From: JBARCX01 sp049794535
Lineage (GTDB): Bacteria; Pseudomonadota; Gammaproteobacteria; Xanthomonadales; Rhodanobacteraceae
Direction of reading: 5' to 3'
DNA: 7,862 nt
Assembly (NCBI GenBank): GCA_049794535.1
Contig: JBARCX010000234.1
Location: 1 to 7,862, forward strand
Shown here piece by piece: positions 1-6,701 of the stretch. The translations under genes and the position numbers were made by a program. Position 1 is the stretch's first letter, and every line of letters starts with the position of its first letter. The notes under the pieces are model-generated. The model saw nothing but the letters and a program-made list of their open reading frames with translations. It did not search any database and was not told where the DNA came from.

Positions 1-151
1 TCGTCATTCCGGCGCAGGCCGGAATCCAGTGGCCGCAAAGCTAAGGCCAAGCGATATCGTTACAACGCACCTGCGAAACCAGCAGCGAATGGGTGCTATC
101 GATATCCTGACTACTGAGTCCACTGGATTCCGGCCTGCGCCGGAATGACGA
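1..151. repeat. Pair of 32-bp perfect inverted repeats (REP/BIME- or MITE-like)
   Basis: Bases 1-32 and 120-151 are exact reverse complements over 32 bp. Each arm is also a hairpin: ATTCCGGC, a 4-base GCAG loop, then GCCGGAAT. The 87-bp centre (33-119) is not complementary and codes for nothing I can recognise. Similar short palindromes are scattered through intergenic DNA of Xanthomonadales and some other proteobacteria, where paired inverted copies act as BIME-like units or non-autonomous elements. The left flank is outside the window, so a target duplication cannot be checked. What is seen: perfect arms. What is inferred: a REP/BIME or MITE nature. Confidence 0.8.
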
Positions 152-266
152 GCGTGTGGTGCGCCATCCACATCGTGCGCACCTCGATGCCGAATTGCTG
201 AGACTTTGAGCCGGCTCTCGTATACCGACGTGCATCGATAGCATGTCCGATGTGGGTCGAGGCTAA
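152..266. other. Intergenic stretch with no recognised feature
   Basis: The 115 bp between the inverted-repeat unit and the stop of the small antitoxin-like gene show no convincing gene, hairpin terminator or promoter. A minus-strand open frame runs from about 244 into the repeat, but its product is low-complexity Arg/Ser-rich and the frame includes the repeat itself. In particular, no RES- or PIN-type toxin gene follows the antitoxin-like gene here. Confidence 0.5.
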
Positions 267-524
267 TTAATCACGCAGCCCGACCATGATGGCCCGCAGA
301 AAGCGAAGCAAATGATTCGCTTCACCATCATTGACGATCTGATGAGCCGTGCGATTCGAGAATTCGGCAATACCGTCGTCGCGATACCACGACATCACTG
401 CCCGTTGGTCAGGCTCGATCGCACTAGCAATGCGCAATACCTCGTCCTTAAGCGATCGTTTCGCGCGTATCGCGTAAGGCTGCGCAGAGCGCGCTTGAAG
501 ATCAACGCTGGATACTTGGTTCAT
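267..524 (-). CDS. Small orphan MbcA/ParS/Xre-type toxin-binding domain protein (DUF2384-like)
   Basis: An 85-residue protein with a charged N-terminus (1-30) and a helical C-terminal part. Residues 45-83 (WYRDDGIAEF...NRTAHQIV..GEA..LLRFLR) follow the DUF2384 pattern: a W/Y-rich turn, then L/F-x-N/G-x-T-A-x-x-L/I-V, a Gly, and a final amphipathic helix. In full-length antitoxins this domain binds a RES or similar toxin and follows an Xre-type HTH. Here the HTH is missing, and an in-frame TGA lies two codons before the ATG, so this frame cannot be extended. No toxin gene is adjacent. The only SD-like GAGG is 12 nt from this ATG, rather far, and lies better placed for a 9-codon overlapping frame (502-531). 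Family assignment is by pattern only; it may be a regulator remnant or a free-standing domain. Confidence 0.55.
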   Translation of the reverse strand: MNQVSSVDLQARSAQPYAIRAKRSLKDEVLRIASAIEPDQRAVMSWYRDDGIAEFSNRTAHQIVNDGEANHLLRFLRAIMVGLRD

Positions 525-628
525 AGGTCATGCAAGCCTCTTTCAGCACCTTCCATGGCGTGCGGAAGAAATGAGAGAAGGTCACCACATCATGCAGTGA
601 TCCCTTCGACCGGGCGCTCAAGATTTCA

Positions 629-1387
629 TCACCACGGAAGCGATCCGAGTTCGGCATTCGAAAACGTGGCTGTTGGGCCGTCCGGGCCGAGCAGCGCAAG
701 GCGTACCGGCTCGCGAGCGCCCTCCTCCACGGTCTGCGTGCCCGCATAGTTGTTGAGGTTCGTCGCGGTGAAGCCTGGGCAGGCCGCGTTGACCTTGATC
801 CCGGTCGACTGCAGTTCAATCGCCATGGCGAGCGTCATAGCGTTCAGCGCGGTCTTGGACGCCGAGTAGCCGGGGCCGAAGATCTGGCGGTACGGGAACG
901 CCGGATCCGCGTTCCTCGTCAGCGAACCCACGCCGCTCGACACATTAACGATGCGGGCAGCTGGCGCCTCGCGTAGCAGCGGCAGCATCGCCTGATAAAC
1001 CGCCAGGACGCCGAACACGTTGGTTTCCCAGATCGCGCGCACTTCATCAAGCGACACGTTGCTCGCGCGGTTCAACTTTGCGTACTCCTCAACGGACTGG
1101 CCAGGCAACTTACTCGTATTCGAAATGGCCGCGTTGTTGATGAGCACGTCGAGGCGGCCAAGTTCGCTGCGAATGCGCTTTTCCGCGGCGACGATGGAGT
1201 TCGCATCGGTCACGTCTAACTGGATAGCACGTGCATCCGGCCCAACCTCCTTGGCCGCAGCCTCACCGCGCTCGAGATGGCGCGATCCGACCAGCACGGT
1301 AAAGCCGTGTGTCACGAGATCCTTGGCGATCTGAAGGCCAATGCCTTGATTAGCCCCGGTGACCAGGGCAACAGGTTTGTCATGCAT
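629..1387 (-). CDS. SDR-family NAD(P)-dependent oxidoreductase
   Basis: A 252-residue classical short-chain dehydrogenase/reductase, cytoplasmic, full length for the family. Visible motifs: cofactor loop TGANQGIG (10-17), Asp58 in LDVT, NNAA (84-87), structural Asn123, catalytic Ser150/151 in VNVSSG, and YSASK with Tyr174 and Lys178, followed by PG (204-205) and the usual LPW tail. The long segment between NNAA and Asn123 resembles the carbonyl-reductase/menthone-reductase-like branch. The absence of an acidic residue after the second strand (SRH at 35-37) hints at NADPH, by inference. The start is supported by GGGAG six bases upstream of ATG. It diverges from a TetR gene and its promoter carries two TetR-like operators, so it is likely induced by an electrophile or other small ligand. 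The substrate cannot be told from sequence. Confidence 0.93.
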   Translation of the reverse strand: MHDKPVALVTGANQGIGLQIAKDLVTHGFTVLVGSRHLERGEAAAKEVGPDARAIQLDVTDANSIVAAEKRIRSELGRLDVLINNAAISNTSKLPGQSVEEYAKLNRASNVSLDEVRAIWETNVFGVLAVYQAMLPLLREAPAARIVNVSSGVGSLTRNADPAFPYRQIFGPGYSASKTALNAMTLAMAIELQSTGIKVNAACPGFTATNLNNYAGTQTVEEGAREPVRLALLGPDGPTATFSNAELGSLPW

Positions 1388-1451
1388 AGCGATCTCCCTT
1401 GTTCTTTCGATGGGTTGTCAGCGCCGCGTTGCTGCGTTAGCTTGCACTAAA

Positions 1452-1490
1452 CGGAACATCGTTCCGCATTTATACGGAACATTGTTCCGT
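1452..1490. promoter_or_regulatory. Tandem TetR-type operators
   Basis: Two copies of CGGAAC-N3-GTTCCG: 1452-1466 (centre ATC) and 1474-1490 (centre ATT, extended to ACGGAAC/GTTCCGT). The centres are 23 bp apart, about two helical turns, so two dimers could bind the same face. Their position in a TetR/SDR divergent gap and over the SDR promoter makes them the natural binding sites of the TetR protein encoded from 1509. The palindromes are seen directly; binding is inferred. Confidence 0.8.
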
Positions 1491-1497
1491 TTATCAA
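1469..1497 (-). promoter_or_regulatory. Sigma70 promoter of the SDR gene
   Basis: Read on the minus strand: -35 TTGATA (1497-1492), a 17-bp spacer, then -10 TATAAA (1474-1469). Both hexamers are close to consensus and the spacing is ideal. Transcription would start near 1462, giving a 5' leader of about 75 nt before the SDR ATG at 1387. The spacer is occupied by one operator palindrome and the predicted start site lies in the other. Confidence 0.75.
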
Positions 1498-1508
1498 GTA
1501 GGAACGTG

Positions 1509-2114
1509 ATGAGCGACAAACCGGAAGACAAAAGTGATGGCGCCGAAGCCCGGGGCCCCACCCATCGACGCGTACGCGCTGACGCACAGCGCAACCTCGA
1601 CACGCTGCTGCAATCAGCCGCGTCGGTGTTTGTCACCTCTGGAGTGGACGCTCCTGTGCGAGAGATTGCGGACAAAGCGGGCGTCGGCGTCGGCACCGTC
1701 TACCGCCACTTCCCTCAACGTGCCGATCTCATCGCAGCCGTCTACCGTCGTGAAATCGATGCCTGCGCGGACGCCGCGCCGATACTTGCGGCTGAGCACA
1801 AGCCCTTCGAAGCGCTGGCACATTGGATGCAGCGATACGCGGCCTTTATTGCCACCAAACGCGGGCTCGCCCCGGCCCTGCACTCGGGGAACCCGGCCTT
1901 CGAAAACTTGCGTGCGTACTTTATGCAGCGACTCAAACCCGCCCTTCGGGCACTTCTTGAATCTGCAGCATCCGCCGGTGAAGTCCGCGCCGATGTCGAA
2001 GCCGAAGATCTTCTGATTGCAGTCGCGAGCTTGTGCATGCCTGCCCAAGATGACGACTATGCGCGGCGCATGGTCGCTCTGCTCGTCGACGGGCTCCGCT
2101 GCAGCACGAGCTAA
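1509..2114 (+). CDS. TetR-family transcriptional repressor
   Basis: A 201-residue TetR regulator. The start is ATG 1509 (MSDKPED), preceded by AGGA five bases upstream; an upstream in-frame ATG at 1359 would run through the operators and into the SDR gene and is rejected. After a charged tail (1-25), residues 27-75 form the TetR_N helix-turn-helix: ..LLQSAASVFVTSGVDAPVREIADKAGVGVGTVYRHFPQRADLIAAV. The C-terminal all-helical ligand domain (about 85-198) is of the SbtR-like type often next to oxidoreductases. It is divergent from the SDR gene and two matching palindromes lie between them, so it most likely represses the SDR and, since the sites also lie upstream of its own start, itself. The inducer is unknown. 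Confidence 0.92.
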   Translation: MSDKPEDKSDGAEARGPTHRRVRADAQRNLDTLLQSAASVFVTSGVDAPVREIADKAGVGVGTVYRHFPQRADLIAAVYRREIDACADAAPILAAEHKPFEALAHWMQRYAAFIATKRGLAPALHSGNPAFENLRAYFMQRLKPALRALLESAASAGEVRADVEAEDLLIAVASLCMPAQDDDYARRMVALLVDGLRCSTS

Positions 2115-2214
2115 CCTGCACAGGTCTTAGAGCCTGTTCAATGCCACCGCGAAGGGGCACATGAAGACACATGCCGAACCCCATCGATTACGACTGCACT
2201 CACAGGGCCAGCAC

Positions 2215-2655
2215 TCATGGGGCGATGGGTGGTAACCGTCGTCTGATGAGCTGACCTTTGACGATGGATGTGTTGGTTGTGGCTTCCTCGGCAATGCGGT
2301 TGATCACCTCATCAAGATGTTCCATCGAGCGCACGAACAGGCGCGCGACAAAACAATCTTCGCCGGTCACTTTGTCACACTCGATAATTTCCGGCGTGGC
2401 TTCAATCAACTTTTGCACTGTTGAAAGACGCCCTGGCAATGGCCGGATTCTCACAATGGCCTGCAGGGGTTGCCCCAGCAGTCGCGGCTCCACGTCGATG
2501 GTGTATCCGCGTATGACGCCTCGCTCTTCCAGACGCTTGAGTCGCTCCGACGTACTCGGCGACGACAATTGAATCTCCGCGGCGAGCTCCTTCAACGATA
2601 TGCGCGAATTGCGCGCCAGGAGCTCAAGTATTGAGCCGTCAATGTCGTCGATCAT
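2215..2655 (-). CDS. Lrp/AsnC-family transcriptional regulator
   Basis: A 146-residue Lrp/AsnC protein of normal length. Residues 1-50 are the winged HTH (IDGSILELLARNSRISLKELA followed by SSPSTSERLKRLEERGVIRGY). Residues about 64-140 form the RAM effector-binding and oligomerisation domain, with VTGEDCF (97-102) at the usual effector loop. The start is backed by AAGGAG seven bases before ATG. It diverges from an EamA exporter and a YddE-like isomerase, the common pattern of a local Lrp-type regulator sensing an amino acid and controlling its exporter; this link is inference. It converges with the TetR gene across 100 bp (2115-2214) in which I see no clear terminator. Confidence 0.92.
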   Translation of the reverse strand: MIDDIDGSILELLARNSRISLKELAAEIQLSSPSTSERLKRLEERGVIRGYTIDVEPRLLGQPLQAIVRIRPLPGRLSTVQKLIEATPEIIECDKVTGEDCFVARLFVRSMEHLDEVINRIAEEATTNTSIVKGQLIRRRLPPIAP

Positions 2656-2725
2656 CGCATCGCTCCTTGTGGCGCGACCGCCTTATATAAAAAGGAAATT
2701 TTCATCACCGGCCTAATTTACGCCA

Positions 2726-2753
2726 TTTAACTCAGAGTCACGGCGGCGATAAT
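2726..2753 (+). promoter_or_regulatory. Possible promoter of the EamA gene
   Basis: A GATAAT -10 (2748-2753) lies 16 bp after a weak TTTAAC -35 (2726-2731). The start site would be near 2760, almost on the upstream ATG at 2762, which favours GTG 2780 as the translation start. The 106-bp Lrp-EamA gap is AT-rich (2681-2731), as is usual for Lrp-type binding regions. Weak match, so tentative. Confidence 0.35.
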
Positions 2754-2779
2754 AAGCCTAAATGGCGCGAGGGCGTAAA

Positions 2780-3682
2780 GTGAGTAAACAAGCACAAGGC
2801 ATCGCCGAAATGGCCGCCGCGATGACCATTGCCGGCACCATAGGCTGGTTTGTCGTGGTCTCGGGGCTTCCTGTTCTGAATGTTGTGTTCTGGCGCTGCT
2901 TGTTCGGCGCAGGCACGCTCTTCATCGTATGTGCCAGCAAGGGCTTACTCCGCCCCGTCACCCTACGCGTATTCGCGCTTTCGGTGCTGGGTGGCATCGC
3001 CATCGTGCTGAATTGGGTTCTCCTGTTCGCGGCGTATTCACGCGCATCGATCTCTATCGCCACGGCCGTCTACAACATGCAGCCGTTCATGCTGATCTGC
3101 TTTGGTGCGGTTTTTTTTGCCGAGCGGCTAACGGCTGCGAAAATAGGTTGGCTGGCTTTTGCGTTCAGCGGTTTGTTGATGATCGTACAGCTCGACAAAG
3201 CAGGCGGTAACGCCGACGGCCGTTTCTTCATCGGTGTACTCATGGCGCTGGGCGCGGCCTTTATGTGGGCGATTGCCGCGCTGATTACCAAGCAGCTCAA
3301 GGGCACGCCGCCTCACCTCATCGCCTTGATACAAATGTGTGTAGGGACGCTCTTGCTGGCGCCCGTCGGCGATATTTTGCATGCACCCGCAAAGCTCAGC
3401 ACCTGGGGCCTATTGGTGGTGATTGGGGTTGTCCACACGGGCCTGGTCTATGTTCTGATGTACGGCGCCATCCAAAAGTTATCAACGCATATGCAAGGCG
3501 CGCTCTCCTTTATTTACCCGATAGTCGCGATCATCGTGGATGTCGTCGCGTTTGGTCATCGTCTCGCTTTCGCGCAGATAATCGGAGCATCGGTCATCCT
3601 GCTCGCAGTTGCCGGCATGCATCGCCATGGCAGCTCGCGAAAAGACGAAAAGCCCTTAGTGCTGACACAAGATTCATCCTGA
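2780..3682 (+). CDS. EamA/DMT-family transporter (metabolite or amino-acid exporter)
   Basis: A 300-residue inner-membrane protein with about ten hydrophobic segments forming two EamA repeats (roughly 8-137 and 150-280), the standard drug/metabolite transporter layout. Typical end-of-repeat signatures are visible: FFAERLTAAKIGWLAFAFSG (112-131) and FIYPIVAIIVDVVAFGHRL (244-262). The C-terminal 20 residues are a polar cytoplasmic tail. I chose GTG 2780 because GAGGG stands seven bases before it; ATG 2762, six codons upstream and in frame, lacks a ribosome site and sits at the predicted transcription start, but remains possible (306 aa). The divergent Lrp/AsnC gene and the following PhzF-family isomerase suggest export of an amino acid or related compound. 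Substrate specificity cannot be read from EamA sequences. Confidence 0.9.
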   Translation: MSKQAQGIAEMAAAMTIAGTIGWFVVVSGLPVLNVVFWRCLFGAGTLFIVCASKGLLRPVTLRVFALSVLGGIAIVLNWVLLFAAYSRASISIATAVYNMQPFMLICFGAVFFAERLTAAKIGWLAFAFSGLLMIVQLDKAGGNADGRFFIGVLMALGAAFMWAIAALITKQLKGTPPHLIALIQMCVGTLLLAPVGDILHAPAKLSTWGLLVVIGVVHTGLVYVLMYGAIQKLSTHMQGALSFIYPIVAIIVDVVAFGHRLAFAQIIGASVILLAVAGMHRHGSSRKDEKPLVLTQDSS

Positions 3683-3790
3683 CGAAAAGCAGCAACGCCC
3701 CTTCCCCAACTTGCGCGACGAACCCTGTTCAAGGCGTTCGCGTCTTGTACGAAGCTGTTTCCACCACAATGCATGGATACGTGATTCATC

Positions 3791-4708
3791 ATGGAAAAAC
3801 CTTACCGCGTCTATCAGGTAGACGCCTTCACGCGCGAGCGCTTCCAAGGCAATCCGGCCGGTGTTGTGCCGCATGCTGACGGGCTTAGTGAAGCGCAGAT
3901 GCAAGCCATGGCACGGGAGCTCAATAATTCCGAGACGGCTTTCATCTTTAAACCGATTGCCGATGATCATGATGTGCACGTTCGCTTCTTCACGCCAACA
4001 ATCGAGGTTCCCATCTGTGGTCACGCCACCATCGCCGCGCACTACATGCGTGCAGTCGAAGGAGCGGCAACCTCAGGAACCGTACGCCAACTTACGGGCG
4101 CTGGCATTCTTGCCGTAGACGTTGATCAACTAGAAGGAGGCGATTTTCGGATATGGATGCATCAGCGCGCGCCAACGTTCGGCCCGGTGTTGTCCGATGC
4201 GGATCGAAGCCGCCTGGTCGATGCCTTGGGCATCACAGAAAGTGATCTTGGTATCGGACCGGTGGAAATTGTTTCCACCGGACATTCCAAGGTCATGGTC
4301 CCGCTGCGAAGTCGCGATGTCCTCAACGGACTTAAGCCAAACCTTCATGCCCTATCCCTCCTCAGTCGAGATATCGGCTGCAACGGCTTCTATCCCTTCA
4401 CACTGACTGATCCCGACAAAGGCATCCTTGCGCATGGACGCATGTTTGCTCCCGCCATTGGCATCGCCGAAGACCCCGTCACGGGAAATGCAAACGGTCC
4501 GCTGGGCGCTTATCTCGTGCAGCATCGGCTGATTCCATTGGAGGCCTATCGATCCGGATTGTCGTGCTGGATGCGCCAAGGCGAAACCATGGGTCGGCCT
4601 GGCCGAATCAAGGTCGAGGTAAGCGTCGACCCTCAACGGTTAACGCCCCTCTCGGTACGCATTGGTGGCGAAGCCGTCTTGGTCTTCGGCACGGAGATAC
4701 GAGTGTGA
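3791..4708 (+). CDS. yddE: PhzF-family isomerase, YddE-like
   Basis: A 305-residue PhzF/diaminopimelate-epimerase-fold protein that, from memory, is closely similar along its whole length to E. coli YddE: YQVDAFT near the start, F.GNPAGVV (19-26), LSEAQMQ, NSETAF with the catalytic-type Glu48, VRFFTPTIEVPICGHAT (64-80), TGHSKVM (163-169), IGCNGFYPF (195-203) and GIAEDPVTGNANGP (224-237). The two-lobed fold with conserved Glu and Asp residues fits proton-shuttle isomerisation in PhzF; YddE itself has no firmly known substrate as far as I know. It is cytoplasmic. It follows the EamA gene by 108 bp on the same strand with only a weak ribosome site (GGA about 13 bases upstream of ATG), so co-transcription is likely but not certain. 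Confidence 0.92.
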   Translation: MEKPYRVYQVDAFTRERFQGNPAGVVPHADGLSEAQMQAMARELNNSETAFIFKPIADDHDVHVRFFTPTIEVPICGHATIAAHYMRAVEGAATSGTVRQLTGAGILAVDVDQLEGGDFRIWMHQRAPTFGPVLSDADRSRLVDALGITESDLGIGPVEIVSTGHSKVMVPLRSRDVLNGLKPNLHALSLLSRDIGCNGFYPFTLTDPDKGILAHGRMFAPAIGIAEDPVTGNANGPLGAYLVQHRLIPLEAYRSGLSCWMRQGETMGRPGRIKVEVSVDPQRLTPLSVRIGGEAVLVFGTEIRV

Positions 4709-4779
4709 TGCCCGTATCTAAAAGCCTGTTTGATATCTCTGAGTGGCTTACACCGAAACTGTTTGCGCGCAGGAAATAA
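4708..4779 (+). CDS. Possible 23-residue coupled small ORF
   Basis: An ATG at 4708 overlaps the TGA stop of the yddE-like gene by one base (TGATG) and opens a 23-codon frame ending TAA at 4779. GGAG lies 11 bases upstream. The peptide has a hydrophobic/aromatic middle and a basic end (..FARRK). Overlap and ribosome site are the only support; it may be chance. Confidence 0.2.
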   Translation: MPVSKSLFDISEWLTPKLFARRK

Positions 4780-4826
4780 GAGCTAATAAGGGACGACGTC
4801 GGTACACGACCGAATGACTCCGAGAC

Positions 4827-5759
4827 TCAATGCGTCGAACAATGCGACGGCTGGAACCAGACGGTCTGGGCCGCGTGATCGTAGACGAGCCGATAGCGGC
4901 CCATCAGATCGGCGCCTAGCAGCATGGCTGGCTTGCCGCCGAAATCCTGAGCCAACACGGCAAGATCGAGCACCTGAGCCGTAGCATCGGCGAATACTGC
5001 GTTGGCGACACGCACCACGCCGATAGGGCCCGTGCGTGGCACCTGCTTGATGATGCTGGTGCCGTAGATGGGCTCGTCGTCGTGGAATGGCGGAAGCGTC
5101 GTGTCGATGCCCGCGCCCTTGGCAAAACTCGGCGTGAGGCGCGTGCGCCTCGATCCCGTGTCCAGCACCGCCACCCCGGCAAAGCCGTTCACGCTGACCG
5201 GCAGGGTGAGCAGCGTGGTGCCTGGATCGATGCCAGCCTTGATGGGCTGGGCGTCTGGACCCACCACGCTAGCGATATCAACCGGCTTTGGATAAACCTC
5301 CACGCGGCGGCACTGGAAATCAAAAGCGACAACCGCCTTGTCCATGAAGTCGTTGCCAAGCACACCAGCCTGGCGTCCGGCGTCGTGGCGGTTTGGAAGG
5401 CCAAACGCCTCGACGTCACGGATAGGCAAGCCAGCCAGGGACAAACTATCGACGTGGTACATGGACACCTTCGCCGAGCCGGTCTGTCCGGACAGGTCCT
5501 GGTCTTTTCCTTCCAGCTTCGGGAGCTTGGCCTGGTCAGCGAACCATTGGTACACCGCCGATGCGTCCGCACCGCTATCAAGGATGAAGGGATACGGCCC
5601 CTGCCCGTTCACGTAAACGGGCACCGTATCGTGGCCGTCGTTAGCAGGTGTCAGGGGCACTTGCGATGCGGCGGTAGCATCGGCAGCTATCGCAGCAGAT
5701 GCGCACGCTATGGCAAGAAGCAACGTGAAGGGGAATACGGTTATCCGATCACAACGCAT
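4827..5759 (-). CDS. Secreted/periplasmic retropepsin-like aspartic protease, two-motif
   Basis: A 310-residue protein starting at ATG 5759, which has AGGAAGG five bases upstream; the open frame extends 44 codons further but through the XRE gene. Residues 1-26 form a signal peptide (RCDR, hydrophobic core TVFPFTLLLAIACASAAIA, cleavage near AIA-AD). Two retropepsin-type halves follow. The first has FILDSGADAS (58-67) and GVLGNDFMD (132-140); the second has AVLDTGSRRTRLT (197-209) and MLLGADLMGRYRLVYDH (279-295). Each catalytic D-S/T-G is followed later by the hydrophobic-hydrophobic-Gly block, so both lobes of an aspartyl protease site are present in one chain, as in pepsin rather than the dimeric viral enzymes. 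Substrate unknown. It lies 43 bp downstream of the XRE gene on the same strand and may share that operon. Confidence 0.85.
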   Translation of the reverse strand: MRCDRITVFPFTLLLAIACASAAIAADATAASQVPLTPANDGHDTVPVYVNGQGPYPFILDSGADASAVYQWFADQAKLPKLEGKDQDLSGQTGSAKVSMYHVDSLSLAGLPIRDVEAFGLPNRHDAGRQAGVLGNDFMDKAVVAFDFQCRRVEVYPKPVDIASVVGPDAQPIKAGIDPGTTLLTLPVSVNGFAGVAVLDTGSRRTRLTPSFAKGAGIDTTLPPFHDDEPIYGTSIIKQVPRTGPIGVVRVANAVFADATAQVLDLAVLAQDFGGKPAMLLGADLMGRYRLVYDHAAQTVWFQPSHCSTH

Positions 5760-5802
5760 GACAACCTTCCTGTAATGAGAGTGTGTGGTGGCACTACCGG
5801 TT

Positions 5803-6024
5803 TCACGACTGGCTTTCGTCGTCGGAGACGTATTCGAGGAGATCGCCGGGCTGGCAATCCAAATGCCTGCAAATGGCTTCCAGCGTTTCAAAGCGCACGC
5901 CCTTCACCTTGCCGGACTTCAGCAACGAGAGATTCGCTTCGGTAATGCCCACGGCGCGCGCCAGTTCAGTGGAGCGAATTTTGCGAAGCGCGAGCATCAC
6001 GTCTAATCGAACGACGATAGCCAT
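5803..6024 (-). CDS. YozG-type XRE-family HTH regulator
   Basis: A 73-residue Cro/CI-type DNA-binding protein made of little more than the HTH: LDVMLALRKIRSTELARAVGITEANLSLLKSGKVKGVRFETLEAICRHLDCQPGDLLEY. The recognition region is about 18-44, and the CQPGDLLEY ending is characteristic of the YozG/HTH_26 group. Its ATG overlaps the stop of the DUF2975 gene by one base (TGATG) and there is no good ribosome site of its own, indicating translational coupling. Pairing of DUF2975 with a YozG-like regulator recurs in bacteria (yoaS-yozG in Bacillus). It probably regulates its own operon; the target site is unknown. Confidence 0.92.
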   Translation of the reverse strand: MAIVVRLDVMLALRKIRSTELARAVGITEANLSLLKSGKVKGVRFETLEAICRHLDCQPGDLLEYVSDDESQS

Positions 6025-6614
6025 CAGACGAAACCCTGGCGGTCTTCATCGATAGCGCAACCGAACGACACGACGCGTGCTAACGCCAACACGATCAGTC
6101 CAGCCACGAGCGCATCCAGCTGCCGCACTTCGAGTTTGATGGCTACATCACTCATGCCGGCGACGAACAAACTCGCGTGCGTGATGAGCGGCACGGCCGC
6201 ATAAGCCACCAAGGCCCAGGCGATGATGCGGATGTGGCGAGTGTTGCGCGCTGTAAATACCTCGCCACGGCCATACATGCCAAACAGGCGCATCAGACTC
6301 CACAAGATCACCAGGCCCGGCAGCAGCCGCAGTGTCAGCAGCGCCGCACACAGCAAAGACTGGCCCAGGGTGAAATGATCGATCGGCACAAAAGTCGGGT
6401 CTGGAGCCTCGCCCATGCCGAACCACGGCAGATCTACATTAAAGGCGAAGCCGCCATGCATAAGGCCCGCATGATTGAACCGAAAGACCAATGCGCCCAC
6501 TTCCAACAGGGCGATCGCCAAGGTGACCAGCAGGCATAAGCCCGCCAGCCAGGAGAACACTTTGCCATCGCGGATCAAGCCCGGGCTGGGCGACAGAATG
6601 GGTTCGGACGACAT
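6024..6614 (-). CDS. DUF2975 integral membrane protein
   Basis: A 196-residue inner-membrane protein. The chosen ATG 6614 has GGGAGAG upstream; an 18-codon extension to 6668 would start inside the AT-rich promoter region and lacks a ribosome site. Four hydrophobic segments are visible at about 20-45, 84-110, 129-152 and 167-185. Between the second and third lies the DUF2975 signature R-L-F-x(5)-GEVFTARNTRHIRIIAWAL (109-137). The biochemical role of DUF2975 is not known; with the coupled XRE gene it may act as a sensor or anti-regulator, which is inference. The aspartic protease downstream on the same strand could be part of the same response unit. Confidence 0.9.
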   Translation of the reverse strand: MSSEPILSPSPGLIRDGKVFSWLAGLCLLVTLAIALLEVGALVFRFNHAGLMHGGFAFNVDLPWFGMGEAPDPTFVPIDHFTLGQSLLCAALLTLRLLPGLVILWSLMRLFGMYGRGEVFTARNTRHIRIIAWALVAYAAVPLITHASLFVAGMSDVAIKLEVRQLDALVAGLIVLALARVVSFGCAIDEDRQGFV

Positions 6615-6651
6615 CTTCAGGCTCTCCCGTGGATGGAAGGAGCCTAGCACT

Positions 6652-6695
6652 AAATTATCGTAAAACAATAATTATTAAAAATATATTGATAATTT
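6652..6695. promoter_or_regulatory. AT-rich promoter/operator region of the DUF2975-XRE operon
   Basis: This strikingly AT-rich block contains an 8-bp inverted repeat AAATTATC (6652-6659) / GATAATTT (6688-6695) around a 10-bp palindrome AATAATTATT (6667-6676). On the minus strand GATAAT-like and TATTGT-like -10 boxes are available, but I see no clear -35. It is the obvious candidate for the operon promoter and for self-regulation by the XRE protein; both are inferred. Confidence 0.4.
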
Positions 6696-6701
6696 TTTGG
6701 G

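Noticed and set aside
1..151. CRISPR repeats
   Set aside because: There are only two copies, in inverted orientation, with an 87-bp centre and no further repeats.
152..266. A RES/PIN toxin partner for the antitoxin-like gene
   Set aside because: The space is too short and no frame shows toxin motifs.
312..749. A 145-codon plus-strand frame across the antitoxin-like gene and the SDR end
   Set aside because: No recognisable domain, basic low-complexity product, and it overlaps two genes on the other strand.
1359..1508. Fifty-codon N-terminal extension of the TetR gene
   Set aside because: It starts inside the SDR gene, crosses both operators, and lacks a ribosome site; ATG 1509 has AGGA at good spacing and a family-typical N-terminus.
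2115..2214. A terminator between the convergent TetR and Lrp genes
   Set aside because: GGGGCACATG and CATGCCGAACCCC can pair only imperfectly and there is no T-run.
5082..5945. A 287-codon open frame on the plus strand opposite the aspartic protease and XRE genes
   Set aside because: It mirrors two well-supported genes with motifs and ribosome sites. Its product is Arg/His/Gly-rich without any domain, typical of an antisense shadow in GC-rich DNA.
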